Source: DASULK01 sp036381835
Lineage (GTDB): Bacteria > Actinomycetota > Actinomycetes > Mycobacteriales > Micromonosporaceae
Length of the DNA stretch: 20,906 nt
Assembly (NCBI GenBank): GCA_036381835.1
Contig: DASVCA010000179.1
Location: forward strand, 1 to 20,906
Reading direction: 5' to 3'
Part shown: positions 1-6,324 of the stretch, piece by piece
Layout: every line of letters starts with the position of its first letter
How positions within the stretch are numbered: the first letter of the stretch is position 1
The notes under the pieces: model-generated
Database searches by the model: none
Told to the model about the DNA's origin: nothing
The model's input: the letters and a program-made list of their open reading frames with translations, nothing else
Translations under genes and position numbers: made by a program

Positions 1-57
1 GTCTGTGGCCGGCCGCGGCGACGACGGGTGGCCGTGCGAGGCTGCGATCGGCGGCGC

Positions 58-1416
58 CTACGGCGACACGGTCGGCTCGGCGGGGGCGGTGCCGCGCAGC
101 CGGGAGATCGACCGCATCAGGTGGTAGACGCCGATCGCGGCGGCTGTGCCCAGCGCGATCCCGTTGAACGACAGATCCCCGGAGGTGACGGTGTAGTTCG
201 CCGCGCCCACGATCACGGCCACCGCCGCGGTCATCAGGTTCGTCGGATCCTTGAAGTCCACCCGGTTCTCGATCCAGATCCGGGCGCCCAGCACCGCGAT
301 CAGCCCGTACAGGGCGGTGGTCGCCCCGCCGAGCACGCCCGCAGGCACGGTGAGGATCAACGCGCCGAACTTCGGGCTGAGCCCGAGCAGGATCGCCGCC
401 CCGCCGGCCACCCAGTACGCGGCGGTCGAGTAGACCCGGGTGGCGGCCATGACACCGATGTTCTCGGCGTATGTGGTGGTGCCCGAGCCGCCGCCGGCAC
501 CGGCCAGGACGGTGGCGACACCGTCGCCGACGAACGCCCGACCCATCTCCCGGTCCAGGTCCCGGCCGGTCATCGCGGCCACCGCTTTCACGTGTCCGGC
601 GTTCTCGGCGATCAGCACCAGCACGACCGGGGCGACCAGCACGGCGGCCCGCCAACCGAACGTCGGGGTGTGCAGCTCGGGCAGGCCGACCCAGGGGGCG
701 TCCGCCAGCGCCTGCAGGGCCTTCGGGTCCAGCCCGCCGCTGAGCGCCGCGACCGCCCAGCCGACCACGACGCCGAGCAGCACCGACAGGCGGCCCAGGA
801 ACCCGCGGAACACCACGGTGGCCAGCAGGATCGCGGCGAGGGTCACCACCGCGATGACCGGTTGGGCCTTCACCCCGCCGCCGCCTCCGCCGTCCCAGGC
901 GACCGGGGCGAGGTTCAACCCGATCAGGGCGACGATGGCGCCGGTCACCACCGGCGGCATGAGCAGGTCGATCCAGCGGGCACCGGCCCACTGCACGATC
1001 AGGCCGACCAGGGCCAGCAGCGCGCCGGCCACCACGATGCCGCCGAGCGCCGGGCCGATGTCACCGCCGGCCTTGGCGGCCAGGACGGGGGCGATGAACG
1101 CGAACGACGAGCCGAGGTACGACGGCACCCGGTTCCGGGTGATCAGCAGGAAGATCAGGGTGCCCAGGCCGGAGAAGAAGAGCGTGGTGGCCGGCGGGAA
1201 CCCGGTGATGAGGGGGACGGTGAACGTGGCGCCGAACATGGCGACGACGTGTTGGACGCCGATGCCGAGCGTGCGGGGCCAGGAGAGACGTTCGTGAGGG
1301 TGGACCACGTCCCCGGGCCGGATCGTGCGGCCGTCGCCGTGCACGGTCCAGCCGATCCGCGGGCCGGCGGGCGGCGGAGGGGGTGTGGAGGACGAGGTGG
1401 TCTGCGTGTCGGTCAT
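58..1416 (-). CDS. uraA: NCS2-family uracil permease (UraA type)
   Basis: Predicted inner-membrane nucleobase:proton symporter, most likely for uracil. With the start at 1416 the protein has 452 residues, normal for the family. After a Pro/Ser-rich cytoplasmic tail (about 1-20) come many hydrophobic helices. The NCS2 signature QHVVAMFG is at about 55-62, SYLGSSFAF at about 99-107, and TTTYAENIGV in the C-terminal half carries the glutamate that contacts uracil in UraA; purine/xanthine members usually differ at this spot, so uracil is favoured. The frame stays open upstream to 1503, but that extension is low-complexity and covers the promoter. The ATG at 1416 has an AAAGGGG ribosome-binding site about 13 nt upstream. 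An odd run of glycines lies near residue 208. No pyrimidine-biosynthesis gene is adjacent in the window. Confidence 0.9.
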   Translation of the reverse strand: MTDTQTTSSSTPPPPPAGPRIGWTVHGDGRTIRPGDVVHPHERLSWPRTLGIGVQHVVAMFGATFTVPLITGFPPATTLFFSGLGTLIFLLITRNRVPSYLGSSFAFIAPVLAAKAGGDIGPALGGIVVAGALLALVGLIVQWAGARWIDLLMPPVVTGAIVALIGLNLAPVAWDGGGGGGVKAQPVIAVVTLAAILLATVVFRGFLGRLSVLLGVVVGWAVAALSGGLDPKALQALADAPWVGLPELHTPTFGWRAAVLVAPVVLVLIAENAGHVKAVAAMTGRDLDREMGRAFVGDGVATVLAGAGGGSGTTTYAENIGVMAATRVYSTAAYWVAGGAAILLGLSPKFGALILTVPAGVLGGATTALYGLIAVLGARIWIENRVDFKDPTNLMTAAVAVIVGAANYTVTSGDLSFNGIALGTAAAIGVYHLMRSISRLRGTAPAEPTVSP

Positions 1417-1474
1417 GGGCGGTACCCGACCCCTTTCGCGTCGTGGGGGGTGTGGGGCTGCGCGACCCTGCACG

Positions 1475-1503
1475 TTTCTAGCAGAGGCGTCATCCGCTGT
1501 CAC
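1475..1503 (-). promoter_or_regulatory. Sigma-70-type promoter for the uracil permease
   Basis: On the minus strand a GTGACA -35 box (1498-1503) is separated by exactly 17 bp from a TAGAAA -10 box (1475-1480). Transcription would start near 1468, leaving a leader of about 50 nt before the ATG at 1416. I saw no attenuator or PyrR-like stem-loop in that leader. The match is to the general housekeeping consensus only. Confidence 0.5.
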
Positions 1504-1564
1504 CAGCTGAACGGGCTGCCGTGACCCGGGACGCCACGGATCCCGGTGCGGCGTCGACGGGTGG

Positions 1565-1570
1565 TAGCTT
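1565..1570 (+). promoter_or_regulatory. -10 box of a probable leaderless promoter for the HNH gene
   Basis: TAGCTT ends 6 nt before the GTG start codon at 1577 and there is no Shine-Dalgarno sequence between them. A -10 hexamer at this distance places the transcription start on the start codon, the usual pattern of leaderless actinobacterial mRNAs. No convincing -35 box is visible. Confidence 0.4.
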
Positions 1571-1576
1571 TCGCGT

Positions 1577-2044
1577 GTGCGCTACGTGATCAAGGGCCTG
1601 TCCAAGCATTTCACCGAGGAGAGTCTGCGCCGCTACCTGCTGGAGCGGGCGACCCGCGTCGAGAGCGGCTGCCTGATCGTGCGCGGCTACGGCCGACAGC
1701 GTGGGGTCTACCAGAAGGTGGCGGGGCGGGCCTGGGCGCACATCGCGGCGTATGCGGTGTTCGTCGGCGGGTACGACCCCCGGCTGGACGTCGATCACAC
1801 GTGCGGGGTCAAGGACTGTATCGAGCCGACGCATCTGCGGCAGGTCAGCCGGGCCGAGAACTGTCGCACCCGTGCCCGGCGGACACGGTGCCGCAACGGC
1901 CACGAGCGGGAGATCGACGAGACGACCGGGGCGTACCGGCGCTCATGCCGGCGGTGCAACCGGGATGCGCAGCGCCGCTGGCGGCAGCGGCAGGCGGTCG
2001 AGGTGCAACGCGCCCGGGGTGGGATCGGCCAGGACCAGCGGTAG
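1577..2044 (+). CDS. HNH endonuclease, phage/homing type
   Basis: A 155-residue basic protein with an HNH nuclease fold. Residues 72-86 hold the core: DVDHTCG (73-DH-74 is the catalytic pair), C76 and C81, then PTHL with H86, followed by RAEN with N95 in the position of the conserved Asn. A tryptophan/histidine segment at 53-59 (WAHIAAY) matches the region preceding HNH in phage homing-type enzymes. The C-terminal 55 residues are very Arg-rich with C105, H109, C124 and C127, probably a second zinc site or DNA-binding tail. It starts with GTG at 1577, apparently leaderless. It stands alone, without terminase or portal genes, so it is more likely a free-standing homing or cargo nuclease than part of a prophage. 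The gene is intact, unlike what follows it. Confidence 0.8.
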   Translation: MRYVIKGLSKHFTEESLRRYLLERATRVESGCLIVRGYGRQRGVYQKVAGRAWAHIAAYAVFVGGYDPRLDVDHTCGVKDCIEPTHLRQVSRAENCRTRARRTRCRNGHEREIDETTGAYRRSCRRCNRDAQRRWRQRQAVEVQRARGGIGQDQR

Positions 2045-2255
2045 CCGCTTGCGTAGCCACGAGCTGCAGCGGCCTGGCTCGCGAGTTCACGGACCCCGCC
2101 GGACCAGCTGATCACATTCGGGCCCTCCACCATCCGTGCCATATCGGCTGCTTCTCGCAGCGCCCGGAGACCCGCCCCTCGGCAATACCTTGTCGACGCC
2201 CTTGGCGTAGTCCGCCATCGAGTCGGCGTCCGGCAGGCGCGCCGGTACGTCGGCC
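2038..2255. other. Non-coding or degraded stretch after the HNH gene
   Basis: No intact gene. On the minus strand two short frames look protein-like and may be pieces of one broken gene: about 2170-2260 (reading DADSMADYAKGVDKVLP) and about 2038-2169 (reading LREAADMARMVEGPNVISWS). A frame change between them near 2170 would be needed to join them. I cannot assign a family, and GC-rich antisense frames can look like this by chance. Confidence 0.3.
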
Positions 2256-2734
2256 GTGTCATCCGAGGACGCCGTACCTGGGATCGCACCACCCGGCGTG
2301 GACAAGACCGCGGTCTATTTGGACAGCGACGGCCGGGTCGTTCCCATGGCCACGAACCCGAGCGGGATCTCGGAGCCAACGCTGATCGGCTGCACACCGG
2401 TCAGTGGGAGGGACAACCCGCACCGATCCTCCACCGGGGTGGCGGTTTCCGGGCACGGGTGGTGGGACAAGGGGACCTGCGACAACAACCGCGCCAATGT
2501 GTTCAACTGCCTCTACGAGTGGTACACGGACAACACCTGGCGACAGAAGGCGTGTTCGCCGACCAAGGAACTTGCTCCCGGCGGCGGGAGCAGCAACCGT
2601 ACGGTGGCACGCAGGGACTGTGGCGATACCCGCTCACGTCCTGGCGCAACCACGTGGACGTCGACGTGATCGGCGAGGTCGACAGCAGCGAGTGGCCGTA
2701 TAACCAGGCCAACGTTTACCGCCGGGTGTACTAA
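2256..2734 (+). pseudogene. Frameshifted, truncated cysteine-containing hypothetical protein
   Basis: The first frame (from a GTG at 2256, ending 2669) encodes a plausible soluble domain with GHGWWDKGTCDNN and VFNCLYEWYTDNTWR followed by more cysteines; it looks like a small secreted protein. From about 2610 the sensible reading moves to another frame, which gives TSWRNHVDVDVIGEVD and PYNQANVYRRVY and stops at 2732-2734. The two frames join into one continuous protein only with a frame change at about 2605-2640. No signal peptide is found upstream, so the N-terminus is also missing or degraded. The region is less GC-rich than its neighbours. I do not recognise the family. Confidence 0.5.
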
Positions 2735-2828
2735 TACCTAGGGAAGTAACGCCCAGCTGCGAGGCAACCACCCCCTTGCTGCTGCCGGGGCGGGACTGGT
2801 CTCGTGGTTCCAGGTCGAGGTCAGCGCG

Positions 2829-3498
2829 GTGGCCGGTGACCGTCCGCTACCGGTGCAGCCATTCCTGAGGTGCGCGCAGGAGGCGACAGCGCGGGCTGGC
2901 ATGCTGGACCTATCCGCGGTCCAGCTCCTCCTGCCGATTTACGGGCTCGACCCCTCGTCCCGCCCGCCGTACGCGCCCGTGCCGGCGATGCGGACGAAGG
3001 AATGGTTCGCCGATTGCGCCCCGGAAGCGAGGACTCCGGTGGAGGTCAACATCAACAGCGGCCGTGGTCTGTCAATACCCGCTGTCGCGCAGCAGTTCAC
3101 CGACCACCTCGGTCAACTCGAGCAGGACGTGTTCGTGTGTAGGTCCTACGACGTCGCCGACCAGGACGCCGTCCTCCCCCCGCCGTTCGAGGACAGTTTC
3201 CGGAACGGCCCTCCCCTGCACGGCGTGGTGCTGCGCGGAGAGCTTGCCGAGTGGTCGTGTGACGCGGTCGGATGGCTGGCTGAGGTCATCGCCGACTCCG
3301 GCCCAGCTCGGCGCCCGTTCGCCGCTGCTGCTCACCGTCGCGCGAGTTCTCTCGGCGGACTGCGAGACCACCGGTGCGGTGGCGGACGCGTTCCGCGGTC
3401 CGCCACACCCACAAAAGGACATCGCCGAGCGCCAGTGCCGGGTGAAACTCGACACCCGCTCGGCTTCTGACCCTCAGGGCTGTTCGGCAGCGCGCTGA
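2829..3498 (+). pseudogene. Frameshifted hypothetical protein
   Basis: The reading frame from a GTG at 2829 looks coding to about 3300 (for example MLDLSAVQLLLPIYGLDP and HGVVLRGELAEWSCDAVGW). After that its composition turns into Arg/Ala noise, while the +1 frame becomes sensible (ARSPLLLTVARVLSADCE) and runs to a stop at 3496-3498. A single frame change near 3300-3315 reconnects them. The frame is open upstream to 2742 and reads protein-like there too, so the true start may be lost. Its end overlaps the convergent transposase chimera by 25 nt. No family is recognised; the style resembles actinobacterial-specific proteins of unknown function. Confidence 0.45.
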
Positions 3499-3749
3499 GT
3501 GAGGAGCTTGTCATACGCCTCGACGGACGGCAGAGCCCGCTGGTCGGCGGGCAGCACGCCAATCTGTGCGGCGAGGCGGGCCTTGGCCTGTTCGGGAGCC
3601 ATCAGCTCGGGCAGAGCCTTGTAGAGGGTGGTGCGTGTACCCCCACCCTGCGGACGTCGAGGCGGCGGCGGGACCAACGGCGCGACCAATTCCCACAACT
3701 CATCCGGCACCCACTGGTGAACCAAACGCTCGTCCACAGTAGAGATCAT
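3474..3749 (-). pseudogene. IS5-type transposase N-terminus fused to unrelated sequence
   Basis: Residues 1-39 match the start of IS5-family transposases of actinomycetes: VPDELWELVAPLVPPPPRRP followed by QGGGTR. In an intact enzyme a DDE transposase of a few hundred residues follows. Here the similarity ends abruptly at residue 39 (about position 3632) and the next 52 residues are a helical, Ala/Gln/Leu-rich segment I do not recognise (ADQRALPSVEAYDKLLTQRA near the end). The ORF is therefore a chimera made by a deletion or insertion and cannot be a working transposase. It starts at an ATG at 3749. Confidence 0.6.
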
Positions 3750-3765
3750 CTACCACCAAGGTCAG

Positions 3766-3800
3766 CCCCCCCCCGCCACCTGAGACACGCTCTTAGCGGC
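3766..3800. mobile_element. Possible terminal region of the IS5-type remnant
   Basis: Just upstream of the transposase start lies a run of nine C (3766-3774) and then CACCTGAGACACGCTC, which on the minus strand reads GAGCGTGTCTCAGGTG. This has the position and look of an IS terminal inverted repeat, but no partner copy was found in the window, in line with loss of the rest of the element. Confidence 0.25.
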
Positions 3801-3837
3801 CGGGCGGCGTCACGGATCGCCGCCGAGCTACATCACT

Positions 3838-3946
3838 CTCTTTCATTACGCACAATAACGGTCATTATGGTGTATCAACCTTCCGTGTCGCCGATCCGCT
3901 TGAACCGATTATCGGATTAGGAATAACGGTAATGTCTTAATCGGAT
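3838..3946. repeat. AT-rich island with direct and inverted repeats
   Basis: This stretch is strikingly AT-rich for the window. It holds AATAACGGT twice in direct orientation (3854-3862 and 3922-3930), the palindrome CCGATTATCGG (3905-3915), and CCGATTA (3905-3911) paired as an inverted repeat with TAATCGG (3938-3944). No gene fits here. It could be a transposon end, a recombinase site or an operator. Confidence 0.5.
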
Positions 3947-3969
3947 CGGAGGCGGTTGCGGGCCTGCCC

Positions 3970-4161
3970 GTGGGTTCGGTCGGTTCTCTCAGGCGAAGTG
4001 GCCGCTTCTCGGTTGTCCTGGCCGCCCCGGAGAGCCCGGAGAGGCTTGCCTGCGCCCGCCGTCTGGTCACCGAGCGGTCGATCGGCGCGATCGCCAAGCT
4101 CGTCGGGGTCTACCGCGGCACGATCCACAGAGCGCTGCTCACTGGTCGTGACCACTTCTGA
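3970..4161 (+). pseudogene. Fragment resembling a serine recombinase C-terminal helix-turn-helix
   Basis: About 35 residues (roughly 4040-4150) read ACARRLVTERSIGAIAKLVG then VYRGTIHRAL, the typical helix-turn-helix at the C-terminus of Tn3-type resolvases and invertases. There is no catalytic domain upstream; the first 20 or so residues of the frame are unrelated. It lies next to a broken recombinase that lacks exactly this domain, but on the opposite strand. It may be that domain inverted, or a relic of another recombinase. Confidence 0.45.
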
Positions 4162-4179
4162 CTGACGCCTGCACGGGTG

Positions 4180-4215
4180 GTGGGGTGTCAGTAGAAACGT
4201 GTCACCAGCCGCAAA
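4180..4215. mobile_element. Candidate transposon terminus
   Basis: GGTGGGGTGTCAGTAGAAAC followed by GTGTCACC contains GTGTCA twice in direct order and starts with a G-run, as Tn3-family ends often do. It lies between the two recombinase pieces. I found no matching inverted copy in the window, so this is only a candidate. Confidence 0.15.
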
Positions 4216-4226
4216 CGCGGATGATC

Positions 4227-4714
4227 TCAGTACTGTTTACGGCACGGAGTGGCGCCGGCGGGGAGTTGGTGACGAGCGCGGTCGGCGGCGCGTCCGCGGG
4301 CTCGGACGGCGGCCAGGCCCTCGCGGGTACCGGCGACGATCAGCTCGCGGATGAACTCGGCGAGAGCGGCGAAGACGTGGAAGACCAGTCTGCCGCCGGG
4401 CGTGGTCGTGTCGAGGTTCTCGTGCAGCGAGGTGAACCCGATACTGCGGCGGCGTAGGTCCCCGACCGTGGCGATCAGGTCTTGCAAGGAGCGGGACAGC
4501 CGGTCCAGGGATGGACGACCAGAGTGTCGCCGGGGTGCATGAAGTCCAGACAGGCGACGAGCTCGGGCCGGTCGGTGTCGCGGCCGGACTGCTTCTCAGC
4601 GGAGATTCGCCGACAGCCGGCGGCGGTGAGCGCGTCGAGCTGGCGTTCGAGCTTCTGCCCGCCGGTGGAGACTCGGGCGTAGCCGATGTGGATGTAGGAC
4701 AGGACGCCCGTCAC
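4227..4714 (-). pseudogene. Serine recombinase (resolvase/invertase), frameshifted and missing its C-terminus
   Basis: The catalytic domain is split over two frames. The first reads IGYARVSTGGQKLERQLDAL with the catalytic serine in ARVS, then AEKQSGRDTDRPEL and FMHPGDTLVV. The second, ending at 4227, reads QDLIATVGDLRRR, GFTSLHENLDTTTPGGRLVF and EFIRELIVAGTREGL. Between them the family expects PSLDRLSRSLQDL. Adding one C at about 4515-4520 (minus strand, after GTCGTCC) restores that reading exactly, so one base has been lost. After RARGR the expected GRP linker and helix-turn-helix are replaced by about 16 unrelated residues. The frame has no own ATG; a GTG at 4714 is possible, but the upstream part belongs to a lipoprotein relic. 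Certainly inactive unless the missing base is a sequencing error. Confidence 0.75.
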
Positions 4715-5024
4715 GTTGCCCTGCCCGTCCGAGAACGTGATGTCGGTCCGATCATCGGACTTGTAGACGACCCTTTTGGGCTCCCGCCCAGACGTACCCT
4801 TGCGCCTGTGCCCAGGCTGTTGCTTGCTTCTGCGGGGAGCGGTCCTCTTTCGTCGTGTCGTCGTGGTCGACGCTGGCCGATACCACCTTCTCATCCGAGC
4901 AGGACAGGTGCGTTGCTGGATCGGCCGCGTCCGCCTTGCTTGAGCAACCCCCCGCCATCGTGATCAGGACCAGCAGGGTCAGGGTGGTCGAGGCGATAGG
5001 TCGAGCCCTTTCCCAACTACTCAT
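4688..5024 (-). pseudogene. Small lipoprotein, frameshifted and truncated at the recombinase junction
   Basis: Starts at an ATG at 5024 behind a strong GAGGGGAG ribosome-binding site. Residues 1-27 form a lipoprotein signal peptide with hydrophobic core TLTLLVLITMAGGC; the lipobox cysteine is residue 27. The mature part (DEKVVSASVDHDDTTKEDRS, then KQATAWAQAQGYV) continues sensibly only after a frame change at about 4784-4800, with EPKRVVYKSDDRTDITFSDG and GQGNVTGVLSY. In that second frame it runs straight into the recombinase (IGYARVS) at about 4688 with no stop, so the lipoprotein's end is missing. Without the frame change the product stops at 4752 after 90 residues. Function unknown; the mature protein would be a small extracytoplasmic lipoprotein. 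Confidence 0.6.
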
Positions 5025-5058
5025 CGTGGGCTCCCCTCGAAGCTAGGGTAACTCGTTG

Positions 5059-5092
5059 GTGGAGGTCCGGGCGACGTCGCCCGGACCTCCAC
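5059..5092. terminator. 34-nt perfect palindrome after the DUF305 gene
   Basis: GTGGAGGTCCGGGCGAC (5059-5075) pairs perfectly with the following 17 nt. It sits 4 nt after the DUF305 stop codon on the minus strand and faces the lipoprotein start on the other side. There is no T-run, as is common for actinobacterial terminators. The most likely role is ending the DUF6153-DUF305 transcript. Confidence 0.6.
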
Positions 5093-5096
5093 TCCG

Positions 5097-5693
5097 TCAC
5101 TTGGCGTCCAGCAGTGCCCGCAACTGCTCGATCTCGGCTGCCTGATCGGCCGCGATCCTCTCGGCGAGCGCCTTGGCCGCCGGGTTACGACCTTCCTGCT
5201 GCTGGATACGGGCCATCTCGATCGCGCCCTCGTGATGACGGATCATCATATCGAGGAACATGCGGTCGAAGTCAGCGCCGGAGGCGCCGGCGAGCGCCGC
5301 CATGTCGTGGTTGGACATCATGCCGGGCATGTCTGCATGCCCGTCGTGACCGCCGACCGACGGGACCGGTGCCTCCCACTCCCTCAGCCAGGCGGTCATC
5401 TGGTCGATCTCCGGGTCCTGCGCCCGCTCGATGCCGGCGGCGACAGACCGCACCTTCGAGTCCGCGGCACGCGACTCGGCCATCGCCGCCATCTCCAGCG
5501 CCTGCCGATGATGCACGATCATCTTCTGCGCGAACGTGATGTCCGCCTGGTTATGGTCGGCAGACGAAGGGCCGGCGGTGGTACGGGTGCCGTGTTCACC
5601 GGACGAGCCGTCGGTGCCGCCACAGCCTGCGACCAGGGTCAGTGCCGCAACCGTTGCGACCGCCCACCCGGCGCGGGAACGAGAAATACGCAT
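5097..5693 (-). CDS. DUF305 lipoprotein, His/Met-rich
   Basis: A 198-residue exported lipoprotein. The signal peptide has a twin-Arg-like basic start, a hydrophobic core at 9-20 and lipobox LVAGC with C24. The DUF305 domain is a tandem repeat of a four-helix unit: KMIVHHRQALEMA (57-69) and DMMIRHHEGAIEMA (148-161), each with the HH pair followed by E-M. Between them is a His/Met-rich loop (GGHDGHADMPGMMSNHDM, 114-131). DUF305 proteins are ferritin-like and often sit with copper-handling genes, so metal binding outside the membrane is likely but not shown. Starts at an ATG at 5693 with AAGGAG 9 nt upstream. It follows the DUF6153 gene by 103 bp in the same orientation, probably as one operon. 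Confidence 0.9.
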   Translation of the reverse strand: MRISRSRAGWAVATVAALTLVAGCGGTDGSSGEHGTRTTAGPSSADHNQADITFAQKMIVHHRQALEMAAMAESRAADSKVRSVAAGIERAQDPEIDQMTAWLREWEAPVPSVGGHDGHADMPGMMSNHDMAALAGASGADFDRMFLDMMIRHHEGAIEMARIQQQEGRNPAAKALAERIAADQAAEIEQLRALLDAK

Positions 5694-5796
5694 TGGTCGA
5701 CTCCTTCAACACTCACAAATCGGTGATTCAAGACGCGCCGACGCGGGCCCGGGGCGACTACCGACCAACCACGCCCGAGTCGGTGAAGGAGCCGGC

Positions 5797-6183
5797 CTAT
5801 ATGCGAAACCGCGCCAGTTCGGTGAGTGCAGGCCGACCGTAGCCGGTGCCCGGTCCGGCTTCGGGTGCCGTCGTGACGGGCGCCGACCTCGTTGGGTCGC
5901 CGTTGCACACGGGCGGGTGCGACACCTGGTGGGCGGTGCGAGCGAGCGGCATCAGACCGGTCTGTCCTGGCGCGGGGGCCTGGCACACCTGTCCGGGAAC
6001 CCCGTGCGGGATCTCCGGACAGTCGTCGGGCGTAGCCGGACAGGGCAACGCGTGCATGCCGTCGTGGTGATACCCGGAGGTGTCGGCGAGGTGGTGCATT
6101 GCGACCAGTCCCATGAGGACGGCAAGGATGACCAGGCGACGCAGCCATCGCGCGCCGGCGGGAGACTGGACGAATGACACCAT
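5797..6183 (-). CDS. DUF6153 family membrane-anchored protein
   Basis: A 128-residue protein starting at the ATG at 6183. One transmembrane helix (about 16-30, LVILAVLMGLVAMHHLA) is followed by an outward His/Cys/Met-containing tail: GYHHDGMHALPCPATPDDC and later cysteines near 66 and 93. This arrangement is typical of DUF6153, which in actinomycetes is frequently encoded next to DUF305, as here. A metal-related or envelope role is inferred from composition and partner only. The frame is open far upstream, but that part is antisense to the coiled-coil gene and is noise. TACCAT ends 7 nt before the ATG with no ribosome-binding site, suggesting a leaderless start. Confidence 0.8.
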   Translation of the reverse strand: MVSFVQSPAGARWLRRLVILAVLMGLVAMHHLADTSGYHHDGMHALPCPATPDDCPEIPHGVPGQVCQAPAPGQTGLMPLARTAHQVSHPPVCNGDPTRSAPVTTAPEAGPGTGYGRPALTELARFRI

Positions 6184-6190
6184 CGCATCG

Positions 6191-6196
6191 ATGGTA
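6191..6196 (-). promoter_or_regulatory. -10 box of a probable leaderless promoter for the DUF6153-DUF305 pair
   Basis: On the minus strand TACCAT is followed by 7 nt and then the ATG at 6183. The spacing is right for transcription starting at the start codon. No clear -35 box. Confidence 0.3.
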
Positions 6197-6309
6197 GGGA
6201 GACGGCGACGCCGCCGCGGGAAGGGGTCGCCGTCGCGGTCACAACCGGTGGTCGGCAGGGCGGATCCTCTCGGTCGTGCCGCAGTCCCTCGTGGGTCTGC
6301 CCGGCGCAC

Positions 6310-6315
6310 TAGACT
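6310..6315 (+). promoter_or_regulatory. -10 box upstream of the coiled-coil gene
   Basis: TAGACT ends 9 nt before the ATG at 6325 and no Shine-Dalgarno sequence lies between, so the transcript is probably leaderless or has a leader of 1-3 nt. Confidence 0.35.
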
Positions 6316-6324
6316 TCGCCGACG

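Noticed and set aside
1..57. Possible gene end before the uracil permease stop
   Set aside because: Too short to judge; no protein-like frame stands out.
28..1524. Long plus-strand open frame opposite the uracil permease
   Set aside because: Arg/Gly/His-rich composition with no domain; it is the GC-rich antisense shadow of a clear membrane transporter.
3766..3774. Run of nine C as a phase-variation tract
   Set aside because: It lies upstream of a dead transposase fragment and affects no intact gene; more likely a neutral or error-prone homopolymer.
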